NCBI GenBank assembly: GCA_902518155.1
Contig: CABYFA010000005.1
Span: 1-64,000 of the forward strand
DNA length: 64,000 nucleotides
Direction: 5' to 3'
Source of the DNA: an uncultured Pelagibacteraceae bacterium
GTDB lineage: Bacteria > Pseudomonadota > Alphaproteobacteria > Pelagibacterales > Pelagibacteraceae
In this document: positions 20,320-28,808 of the stretch, one piece after another
How positions within the stretch are numbered: the stretch's first letter is position 1
Layout: the number at the start of each line of letters is the position of its first letter
The notes under the pieces: generated by a model
What the model was told of the DNA's origin: nothing
Databases searched by the model: none
The model's input: only the letters and a program-made list of their open reading frames with translations
Made by a program: the position numbers and the translations under genes

Positions 20320-20811
20320 ATGAAAAATAATAAAGGTTTCACACTAATTGAACTATTAGTTGTTGTAGCTATTATAGGTATTTTAGCTGCAGTAGGTGTA
20401 GTTGCATATAATGGTTATACTAAAAATGCACAGATAAATGCATCTAAATCTAATCAAGCTGCTGTACTTAAATATGTGGCCGCTGAAATGCAAAAATGTA
20501 ACATGGGAGAGACCACGGCTATGGGTGGTAAGCTAACTTGTACTGATCTTGATGGTACTACCGCAGCATCAAGTTTATCAACTGCAATAATAGATGCACT
20601 TCAAGCAAAATTTAAAAATCCACATAGTTCTAAATGTCCAGGAGTTGTAGCGGACGATGAAACGGCTACTACTGATCCGGTTTGTTCCATGTCTGGTAAA
20701 GGTTATACAATTATAACATCAGCAGAAGCTACTAATACTGATGCTGCAAAAGTTACTATTGCAACTGACACCGGTGGTGACCCCATGACCATGGATATAG
20801 AAATTGAGTAA
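20320..20811 (+). CDS. pilA: Type IV major pilin, PilA-like
   Basis: Class III signal MKNNKG/FTLIELLVVVAIIGILAAVGVVAYNGY; RBS-like aaagagg upstream. Confidence 0.93.
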   Translation: MKNNKGFTLIELLVVVAIIGILAAVGVVAYNGYTKNAQINASKSNQAAVLKYVAAEMQKCNMGETTAMGGKLTCTDLDGTTAASSLSTAIIDALQAKFKNPHSSKCPGVVADDETATTDPVCSMSGKGYTIITSAEATNTDAAKVTIATDTGGDPMTMDIEIE

Positions 20812-20820
20812 TTATCTTAA

Positions 20821-21315
20821 TTGATAGTAAATCAAAAAAAAAAAATTAAAAGCTCTTTAGGGTTTTCCCTAATAGAGCTTTTAGTTGTTGTAGCAATTTT
20901 AGGTATCTTATCAGCTGTTGGCATCACAGCTTACGGAGGGTATATTTCCTCAACTGAAAAAAAAGCAACAAGCAATCTTCTGCAACAAATTTCACTTGCA
21001 CAAACAGAAGAATATTCAAACTCTGGGGCTTTTTATACTCAACAAACTGGTGAATGCTCACCCTCTGCTACAACTAGTTTACAAATTGAAGAAGACTTAC
21101 TAGGCAGAGGTGGTTACACTCTAGAACCTGGTGATAAAAGTCAAACTGCTAAAGATACAGGTTATGAGATCTGTATTGGCGCTTTAACTGGAACAAATAA
21201 TTTTGAAATCAGGGCAATGGAGACTAATGGTCAGGGAGGTGTAAAATCTGTAGCTCAATCATGTGTTATTACACTTAATCGAGTTGGAGTTTCAAACGAG
21301 AGCGATAATTGCTAA
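20821..21315 (+). CDS. Second type IV pilin, PilA/PilE-like
   Basis: Class III signal KKKIKSSLG/FSLIELLVVVAILGILSAVGITAYGGY; TTG start; 9 bp after pilA. Confidence 0.9.
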   Translation: MIVNQKKKIKSSLGFSLIELLVVVAILGILSAVGITAYGGYISSTEKKATSNLLQQISLAQTEEYSNSGAFYTQQTGECSPSATTSLQIEEDLLGRGGYTLEPGDKSQTAKDTGYEICIGALTGTNNFEIRAMETNGQGGVKSVAQSCVITLNRVGVSNESDNC

Positions 21316-21389
21316 AAAATTTTTCTTAAAATCAATTTGGTCACTAAGTTAATTGCTAGTTGAAATTTATTTGCTAGGTAATTAAAAAT

Positions 21390-23552
21390 ATGAATAAAGA
21401 TATGGCGCAAGAAGTAATTGATGTATTAACTAGTAATATAGACACTTTATGGGTTATTGACTGCGCAATATTGGTTTTCATTATGCAGGCGGGTTTTATG
21501 TGTATGGAAACTGGTTTATCTAGACATAAAAATAGTATCAACGTTGCTTTAAAAAATGCTGCAGACTTTGGTGTTTCGGTAGTGATCTTTTGGATCTTTG
21601 GATTTGGTTTGATGTTTGGTACTTCCTATAACGGATTTTTTGGTACTGATTTATTTTTCTTTAAAACTGATAAAGCTGAGTACATGACTTACTTTGTCTT
21701 TCAAGCAATGTTTGTTGCAACAGCGGCAACTATCATCTCAGGCGCTGTTGCAGAGAGAATGAAATTTAATGGGTATTTAATTATGACTGTTTTAGCTACA
21801 GGAATTATTTATCCAATAGTTGGACATTGGGCTTGGTCTTCAAGTTATCTTTCAAAGTATGATACTGTTGATCAATTGTTAGCAATAACAGGTACTGTTA
21901 AAACTACTGGTTGGCTCTCAGATTTGGGTTTTGTTGACTTTGCTGGAAGTACTATAGTTCATTCTGTAGGTGGATGGATCGCGTTAGCAGCAGTGATTAT
22001 ATTAGGACCAAGAATTGGAAAATATTCTGATGCAAACAAAGGTAAGTTTACGGGTTCTAGTTTCCCTTTAGCAGTTTTGGGCACGCTAATATTATGGTTT
22101 GGTTGGTTCGGTTTTAATGGCGGAAGTAATGGTGCGATGGATGAGGCAGTACCTTTAATTTTAATCAATACTTTTTTAGCTGCCGCCTTTGGTTTGTTAA
22201 CTGGACTAAGTATTTCATACTTAAGATTTAAAAAGCCAGATCCATTTTACATTATATTAGGCCCACTAGCAGGGTTAGTTGCAATTACTGCTGGATGCAA
22301 TTCCATGACGTCAGTGACATCTATTTTTGTAGGGATCATTGGTGCAATTATTGCAATTATTGTTAATGAAGTATTGAATAGGTTTGAGATAGATGACGTG
22401 GTTGGTGCAGTTCCAGTTCATTTAGCAGCAGGTGTTTGGGGAACATTAGCGGTTGGTTTATTTAGTGACCTAGGTATTTTAGATACAGGGCTTGATAGAT
22501 TCTCACAAATAAAAATTCAATTAATTGGTATAATTTCTATAGGTGCATTTACATTTATATCCTCATATATAATTTTAAGTTTTTTTAATAAATTTTATCC
22601 ACTCAGAGTAAGCCCTGTTCAAGAAGAACTTGGGTTGAACATTGCAGAACATAACGCGGTATCTATTGAACACGATTTAATTACTATTTTAGATAAACAA
22701 TCAGAGTCTGGTGATCTTAAAATTAGAGGCCCACAAGATCCTTTTACTGCAGGGGGTGTTATTGGTCTTTATTACAATAAGCTTATGAGCAAACTTGAAA
22801 CCAGTGAAGATGAAAAAAATAAATGGCGTGAAAGAATTTCAAAAGAGGTAAAACTTGCAGTAAAAGTTCAAGAAAACTTTTTACCCAAAAGAAATTTAAA
22901 AAATTATCCTGTTCATGGAATTAATATTGCCGCAAGAGAAGTATCAGGTGATTTTTTCAGTTTCTATCCTCATAATGATAGTATTTATTTTATAATTGCA
23001 GACGTAGCTGGCAAAGGAATTCATGCGGGTATGGTGATGGCTAAAGCATCTACTTTATTTGAAGTTTTAGCACAATCAAAAGTTGATCCAGATGAAATGG
23101 TTTTTCATATGAACAATGATTTGAATAATACAAAAACTGCCGGGATGTTTGTAACCTCAATAGTTGGAGAATATAATTTAATTACAGATGAAATACGATG
23201 GGTAAACGCAGGTCATCAGCCTGCAATTTTAAGAAACGAAGAGGGTAAATATGATCAGTTTGAAAGTTCAGCTCCTCCATTAGGTGTTATAAAGCAAAAA
23301 GATAAAACTATATATAATATTCATAAAACAAAATTAAATGGCTCAAGATTTTATGCTTTTACTGATGGATTGTCAGAAAGCTTAAATGATAAAGGTGAGG
23401 AGATAGGGATTGATGGTTCAATTGGTATCATCGAGCAAAATTATAATAAAGATACAATTAAACAATTAGACAGTATTACTCAATCTGTAATAGGAACCAG
23501 CCAAAATAGAAAATTATCTGATGACTTAACATTAATAAGTATTGGAAAATAA
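21390..23552 (+). CDS. Ammonium transporter (Amt) fused to C-terminal SpoIIE/PP2C phosphatase
   Basis: N-terminal Amt (FIMQAGFMCMETGLSRHKNSINVALKN, GAVAERMKFNGYL, GSTIVHSVGGW, PVHLAAGVWGTLAVGLF); C-terminal SpoIIE (VQENFLPKRN, AREVSGDFFSFYP, IADVAGKGIHAGMVMAKA, GMFVTSIVGEY, NAGHQPAIL, FTDGLSE, SDDLTLISI). Confidence 0.95.
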   Translation: MNKDMAQEVIDVLTSNIDTLWVIDCAILVFIMQAGFMCMETGLSRHKNSINVALKNAADFGVSVVIFWIFGFGLMFGTSYNGFFGTDLFFFKTDKAEYMTYFVFQAMFVATAATIISGAVAERMKFNGYLIMTVLATGIIYPIVGHWAWSSSYLSKYDTVDQLLAITGTVKTTGWLSDLGFVDFAGSTIVHSVGGWIALAAVIILGPRIGKYSDANKGKFTGSSFPLAVLGTLILWFGWFGFNGGSNGAMDEAVPLILINTFLAAAFGLLTGLSISYLRFKKPDPFYIILGPLAGLVAITAGCNSMTSVTSIFVGIIGAIIAIIVNEVLNRFEIDDVVGAVPVHLAAGVWGTLAVGLFSDLGILDTGLDRFSQIKIQLIGIISIGAFTFISSYIILSFFNKFYPLRVSPVQEELGLNIAEHNAVSIEHDLITILDKQSESGDLKIRGPQDPFTAGGVIGLYYNKLMSKLETSEDEKNKWRERISKEVKLAVKVQENFLPKRNLKNYPVHGINIAAREVSGDFFSFYPHNDSIYFIIADVAGKGIHAGMVMAKASTLFEVLAQSKVDPDEMVFHMNNDLNNTKTAGMFVTSIVGEYNLITDEIRWVNAGHQPAILRNEEGKYDQFESSAPPLGVIKQKDKTIYNIHKTKLNGSRFYAFTDGLSESLNDKGEEIGIDGSIGIIEQNYNKDTIKQLDSITQSVIGTSQNRKLSDDLTLISIGK

Positions 23553-23612
23553 GAGTAATTTCTAAAATTAATTAATTGAAAAAAATAATAGACTTAATAT
23601 CTTTTCATTTTT

Positions 23613-24917
23613 ATGTTTTTGTATTTCGTAAGATTTAAATTATTTTTGATATCAATAATTCTTTTGATTTCTACATCTGTTTTTTCATCAGAAAAAAATA
23701 TTACTTATATGCAAATCTTGCAGGACCCTAATAACTTAGATTTGAATTTAAAGTATGCACAACAACAAGGAAAAGTTGGTAACTTTAAACAAACAATTTC
23801 AACACTAGAGAGATTGAATATGCTTTATCCAGACAATGTTGAAATCAAATTATATTTGTTATCTGTTTTAGTCCAAGTCGACTCTCCAGAAAAAGCTAAT
23901 ACTATTATAGAAGACATGAAATTAAGAAGAGATCTTTCTGCAGAGGACTTAGAAACTTTACAAGAAATTGAGGAAGAGTTAAAAGATCGTGAACCGAGTT
24001 TGTGGAATTTAACAGCAGATGTTGGTTTTGGAGCTACATTCTCTAATAACGTTAATAGTGTTTCAAAAAATAGATTGAAACTAGATGAAGACTCAGTGGC
24101 TGCTTTTACATCTGCAATGCATGATAGGACTGAAAGTGCATCATTAGGAATAACTGCAACAAGACCTGTTGGTGAAGAGTCATCATTATTATTAAATTTT
24201 GGTCATACCACATCTAATCAATATCAAGAGGCTGATGATGATTTTCAAAGTTATGGTTTAACGATTGGTTTGGATACTACTTTAGGAAATCAAAGTTTAA
24301 GTCCTTATATGATTATGAGTAAGACTGATGCACAGCATGATGCAGATAGTTTTTCATTGATGGCAGGTATAGGAGGTTTCTTCACAGTAGGAGAAAGACA
24401 TTCTTTTAGCTATGGTTATTCTTATTCAGACTCTAAAGCAAATAATAATTCATCCGACACTACTGCAGATGATACTAATTCAATTGGTCATGGTTATACG
24501 TTTGGCTATGATTTAATTATAACTCCAATAATTTCTAGTTCACTCAGTTTAGGTTATAGTGATAGTGATGCGAAAGTTGATGCTGGAAATGATTACGAAA
24601 CTTATGAATTTGGTATTGGTTTAAATTTTGCATTTCCTTGGGCTTATATAGCATGGAGTGCCTCAACAAGTTTCAATGATTATAAAGTTGCAGACTCTTC
24701 AGTAACCTCAGCTAAGTTGAGATCTGATAATGCAACTACAACTGATTTAATGATTACTAAAGCTATAGGAGATATTTTTCCAGGAATTGATCCAAACAGA
24801 TCGCTATTTATAAATTTGTCGTATGAAAAAACGTTTTCCGAAGCAAATATTATGAACTACGACTATTTAGCCGATTCCTTTGCATTAAGTTTTTCTAAAG
24901 CTTTAAGACTAAATTAG
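23613..24917 (+). CDS. TPR-containing outer-membrane beta-barrel protein (DUF560/Slam-like architecture)
   Basis: Signal peptide, TPR-like N-terminus (NLKYAQQQGKVGNFKQTISTLERLNMLYPDNVEIKLYL), then amphipathic beta-strand-rich region. Confidence 0.7.
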   Translation: MFLYFVRFKLFLISIILLISTSVFSSEKNITYMQILQDPNNLDLNLKYAQQQGKVGNFKQTISTLERLNMLYPDNVEIKLYLLSVLVQVDSPEKANTIIEDMKLRRDLSAEDLETLQEIEEELKDREPSLWNLTADVGFGATFSNNVNSVSKNRLKLDEDSVAAFTSAMHDRTESASLGITATRPVGEESSLLLNFGHTTSNQYQEADDDFQSYGLTIGLDTTLGNQSLSPYMIMSKTDAQHDADSFSLMAGIGGFFTVGERHSFSYGYSYSDSKANNNSSDTTADDTNSIGHGYTFGYDLIITPIISSSLSLGYSDSDAKVDAGNDYETYEFGIGLNFAFPWAYIAWSASTSFNDYKVADSSVTSAKLRSDNATTTDLMITKAIGDIFPGIDPNRSLFINLSYEKTFSEANIMNYDYLADSFALSFSKALRLN

Positions 24918-25016
24918 TTATTTTTTTTCTAAAATACCCTTAAAAATTACTTTTTTAGACGTTCAATTTGAGTTTTTAAAGTTTATTTTTTTTATATTTT
25001 TGTTAGTTTTATCTGT

Positions 25017-26285
25017 ATGAAAAAATTAATATCAGTTTTAACAGGTCTAATTTTTATAATTGGCTCAGGTGTCTTTGCTGAGGAAAAATTAACCATAGAA
25101 AAACAATTAGTTGGAATTGTCGGTGCAATTTCAGGAACTGTCAAAACTGAGACAAGAGAATTAAAAGCTGGTGATAAAATTTATCTTAATGAAACAATTG
25201 TTGCCGGTGCAGGATCTGGAACACAGATTTTACTTTTAGATCAATCGACATTTACTATCGGTGAAGACTCAGAAGTTGTAATGGATACATTTATATTCGA
25301 TCCTGCAACAAATGATGGAAAAATAGTTGCAAGTGTTAAACAAGGAAGCTTAAAAGTAATCTCTGGGTTAATTAGTAAAAAAAATCCTGATAGTTTAACT
25401 GTAGAAGTGCCGGAGGGAACACTCGGATCACGAGGAACAGAATTTCAAACAATTGTATCAAAAGGTAAAACTGATACTTTATTAATCGGTCCAGGAAAAA
25501 ATAATACTTTAGGTATGAGACCAGGTGCAGTTTTAGTTGGAAATAACTTAGGTTCAACTTTACTTGATAATCCTTACAGCATGGCTTCGATGACGAAAGG
25601 TAAAGCACCTGGACAGGCAAAAAAAATTACTAAAAATCAGTTAAAGAAATTTAACAAAAAGATGAAAGCTCTAAGAGTCGCTAAGCTCTCACCAGAAGAA
25701 AAAAAAGGTAAGAGAAAGGAAATGAAAAAGCAATTAAGAAAAGAGCTTAAATCTATGGGTTTTGAAAAAGAAGAAATCAAAACTATTATAAGAGAAAATA
25801 TTCAAAAAGATAAAGAGAAGAAGGTAGCTATTAAAAAAGAAAGAGCTGAGAAGAAAAAAGCTAAAAAGAAAAAAGCTAAGGCAGAAAAGAAAAAGAATAA
25901 AAAGAAAAAAGCTAAAAAAGTAGATAAGAAAAAAGCTAAAAAGAAAAAAGCTACTAAAAAAGGTTCTAAAAAGAAAAAAGCTACTAAAAAAGGTTCTAAA
26001 AAGAAAAAAGCAGTTAAGAAAAAAGAGGGTAAAAAGAAAAAAGCAGTTAAGAAAAAAGCTACTAAGAAAAAAGCTAAAAAGAAAAAAGCAGTTAAGAAAA
26101 AAGCGGTCAAAAAGAAAAAAGCAGTTAAAAAGAAAAAAGTAGTTAAGAAGAAAAAGAAAGTAGTCAAAAAGAAAAAACCTAAAAAGAAGGTTAAGAAAAA
26201 AGTAGCTAAGAAAAGAAAGATTGTTAAAAAGAAAAGAGCAGCTAAAAAGAAAAAAGCTAAAAAGAAAAGAAGAAAAAAGAAATAA
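25017..26285 (+). CDS. FecR-domain protein with long Lys/Ala-rich C-terminal tail
   Basis: Signal peptide; FecR-like core (AISGTVKTETRELKAGDKIYLNETIVAGAGSGTQILLLDQSTFTIGEDSEVVMDTFIFDP); C-terminal KKAKKKKA/KKATKKGSKKKKA repeats. Confidence 0.88.
   Translation: MKKLISVLTGLIFIIGSGVFAEEKLTIEKQLVGIVGAISGTVKTETRELKAGDKIYLNETIVAGAGSGTQILLLDQSTFTIGEDSEVVMDTFIFDPATNDGKIVASVKQGSLKVISGLISKKNPDSLTVEVPEGTLGSRGTEFQTIVSKGKTDTLLIGPGKNNTLGMRPGAVLVGNNLGSTLLDNPYSMASMTKGKAPGQAKKITKNQLKKFNKKMKALRVAKLSPEEKKGKRKEMKKQLRKELKSMGFEKEEIKTIIRENIQKDKEKKVAIKKERAEKKKAKKKKAKAEKKKNKKKKAKKVDKKKAKKKKATKKGSKKKKATKKGSKKKKAVKKKEGKKKKAVKKKATKKKAKKKKAVKKKAVKKKKAVKKKKVVKKKKKVVKKKKPKKKVKKKVAKKRKIVKKKRAAKKKKAKKKRRKKK
25830..26282 (+). 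repeat. Degenerate tandem repeat encoding KKAKKKK / KKATKKGSKKKKA
   Basis: Repeated units such as aaaaagaaaaaagctaaaaag and gctactaaaaaaggttctaaaaagaaaaaa. Confidence 0.85.
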
Positions 26286-26344
26286 TTAGCCAGTTCTTAA
26301 TAAGTTTCATTTACATTACTTAAATTAGATATAAATTTCACTTT

Positions 26345-28396
26345 GTGAAAGCTTTTGTACAAAAAAATTTTAATTATTTTATTTTCTTAATTTTACTTAC
26401 ATTATTAATTTTTCTTAAAATTCTAAATCCTGCATTTATTAAGTCTGTTTCGTATTTAAGTTTTGACTTGTATCAAAAAGTATTTGTTCAGGAAAAGGAT
26501 AGTGATGTGGTTATTATAGATATTGACGAACAAAGTTTAGGTAAATTTGGACAATTCCCATGGAACAGAAGAGTTTTTGCAAAAATTCTTGATCAATTAA
26601 ATATCCATAATCCCAAGGCCATAGGTTTTGATATTTTTTTTACTGAAAAAGACAAGCAATCACCTGAGGCAATTATCAAGTCATATGGTTTAATTCCTTC
26701 TGATGTTGCGGATATTCAAAACTTAAAAAGTCCTGATGATATTTTTTCTGAAAAACTAAAAGAGTCTAAATCAATAATTGCTGTTTTGGGTAGCAATGTA
26801 CCCTCACATTCAAATTATAACAGAAAAGCGAAAGCAAGATTTTTATCTAAAGGTGGTGATCCAAAAGATTTTACATACTCTTATCCTCATTCCATAGGAT
26901 CTTTGGAAAAACTGGAGAAGAATGTTAAGGGATTGGGCTCTATATCTTTTTTAGATCAATTAGACGGAATAATACGATCCTTACCATTAATTGTACAATT
27001 TGATAAAAAAATATATCCAACAATGGGACTAGAGATGGTTAGAGTAGGATCAAAACAAAAAAATATTTATGTAGAATTGAATGAAGTAGGCATTCAAAGA
27101 ATTAGTGCTAGACCCCATAAAGTAGACTCTGATCCAAACGGGATTATTTGGATTAAATATAAAAAATCAAATAAAGATCAATTTATATCAGCAGGCGATG
27201 TCTATGATGGAAAATTTCGATCAGATTTTTTTAAAGATAAATACGTTTTAATTGGAGCATCAGCACAAGGACTTTTTGATCTTGTAAAAACTCCACTTGG
27301 TGTAACCATTCCAGGAGTAGAAGTTCACGCAAATGTCATAGAGAATATTCTTGATCAATCATATTTAGTTCGAAATCCAAATACTTATATTTTTGAATTA
27401 ATATTTTCGATTATTATTGCTTTACTTACTTTTGTTTTGTCTCAAAAGATTAAACCAAAATATAGTTTATCCATATTCTTTGGGAATATTTTGGCTATTA
27501 TAATAATTGGTTTTTCTATTTATAAATTTAGATCAGAGTTAGTAGATTTTAGTTATCCTATTTTCATTGTAACACTAACATTTTTAACAGGTCTTTATTT
27601 TAGGTTTATTGAAGAAAACAAAATGGCTTTAGCCAATCTTCAAAAAGAGGCTAAACTTCTAAAAGAACGAGAACTAGCAGCTGGAGTTCAAAAAAGCTTA
27701 TTTCCAGATATTTCGAAATTTGAGAATTTTATTTTTGCAAAAAACGTGCCTGCAAGAGATGTTTCAGGGGATTATTTTGATGTTGTTAGATCTAGTCCTG
27801 AAGAATATTTTTTTACTTTAGCTGATGTATCTGGCAAAGGAGTTAAAGCAGGTATGTATATGGCAAAAGCGTCCTCAATCTTTAGAACTCTTACTAATTT
27901 AAAATTCCCTTTAGAAAAAGTAGTATTTGGTGTCAATAACGAATTAGTTGAAGCAAAATTTAAAGGAATGTTTGTGACAGCTGTATTTGGAAAATTAAAC
28001 ATTAAAACGGGTGAACTAGTGTTTATTAATGCGGGTCATGAAAGTATTTTAACTTTTGATGAAAACAAAAATTATGAATATATAAAATCTGAAATGCCAC
28101 CCATTGGGATTGTAAAATATTTTACAGAGTCAATGGTGAAATCAAATACTATAAATCTTAAAGATAAAACTTTTGTGGTTTACACCGATGGTGTGACCGA
28201 AGGGTACATGAAAAATGGTGAAGAGTTAGGTGCTGAGGGAGTGCAAAAAATCATTAACGAAATGTCACAGGTCACACCAAAGTCCATAGTCGAAGCTATT
28301 GAAAAAGAGCTTAACTGGGGTGCAGAAAAGTTAAGGGATGACATCACTTGTATGGCAATTAACATCAGCAATACCGAGCTTATTAAGAAGAAATAA
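26345..28396 (+). CDS. CHASE2-domain membrane sensor with SpoIIE/PP2C phosphatase
   Basis: CHASE2 motifs (VVIIDIDEQSLGKFGQFPWNRRVFAKILDQL, AIGFDIFF, GASAQGLFDLVKTPLG, PGVEVHANVIENIL), three TMs, SpoIIE motifs (VSGDYFDVV, LADVSGKGVKAGMYMAKA, GMFVTAVFGKL, NAGHES, YTDGVTEG). Confidence 0.95.
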   Translation: MKAFVQKNFNYFIFLILLTLLIFLKILNPAFIKSVSYLSFDLYQKVFVQEKDSDVVIIDIDEQSLGKFGQFPWNRRVFAKILDQLNIHNPKAIGFDIFFTEKDKQSPEAIIKSYGLIPSDVADIQNLKSPDDIFSEKLKESKSIIAVLGSNVPSHSNYNRKAKARFLSKGGDPKDFTYSYPHSIGSLEKLEKNVKGLGSISFLDQLDGIIRSLPLIVQFDKKIYPTMGLEMVRVGSKQKNIYVELNEVGIQRISARPHKVDSDPNGIIWIKYKKSNKDQFISAGDVYDGKFRSDFFKDKYVLIGASAQGLFDLVKTPLGVTIPGVEVHANVIENILDQSYLVRNPNTYIFELIFSIIIALLTFVLSQKIKPKYSLSIFFGNILAIIIIGFSIYKFRSELVDFSYPIFIVTLTFLTGLYFRFIEENKMALANLQKEAKLLKERELAAGVQKSLFPDISKFENFIFAKNVPARDVSGDYFDVVRSSPEEYFFTLADVSGKGVKAGMYMAKASSIFRTLTNLKFPLEKVVFGVNNELVEAKFKGMFVTAVFGKLNIKTGELVFINAGHESILTFDENKNYEYIKSEMPPIGIVKYFTESMVKSNTINLKDKTFVVYTDGVTEGYMKNGEELGAEGVQKIINEMSQVTPKSIVEAIEKELNWGAEKLRDDITCMAINISNTELIKKK

Positions 28397-28459
28397 TTTG
28401 AAACCCAAATTGAATAAATTGATTATTTAAAGTTTTTCAATTTTATGTAAATTGCTTTT

Positions 28460-28744
28460 GTGAAACGAATCTTTTTATTATTATTTTTGTTACCCGTGTT
28501 GAGTAATTGTACTCAATATTCTGCTATGTTAAGCCCTGCTTTAACTCTAGCACATACAGGTAATATCGCTCAAGCTACAAGCTCATTAGCGATTAACAAA
28601 GCTAAAAATGATTACGTTGAAAGTTTAAATTTAAATGCAGAATTAATTTGTCCAACTCATCATTCCTCAGAATTAAATGAAATTTTCTTTGAAACTATAG
28701 AACATATGGATTGTTATTATGATCCTCTTAGCATTCTTCGATAA
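28460..28744 (+). CDS. Small lipoprotein, hypothetical
   Basis: Lipobox LPVLSNC; 94 aa; GTG start. Confidence 0.6.
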   Translation: MKRIFLLLFLLPVLSNCTQYSAMLSPALTLAHTGNIAQATSSLAINKAKNDYVESLNLNAELICPTHHSSELNEIFFETIEHMDCYYDPLSILR

Positions 28745-28808
28745 TCTTAGTTTATTTTTTTCTAATTTTATTTTTGACATTGATTTTCGAAGCCAATAAA
28801 ATTTTTCA

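Noticed and set aside
25802-26167. Antisense ORF of 121 aa (Phe/Leu-rich)
   Set aside because: Exact antisense of the lysine-repeat tail; composition artefact of AAA/AAG codons.
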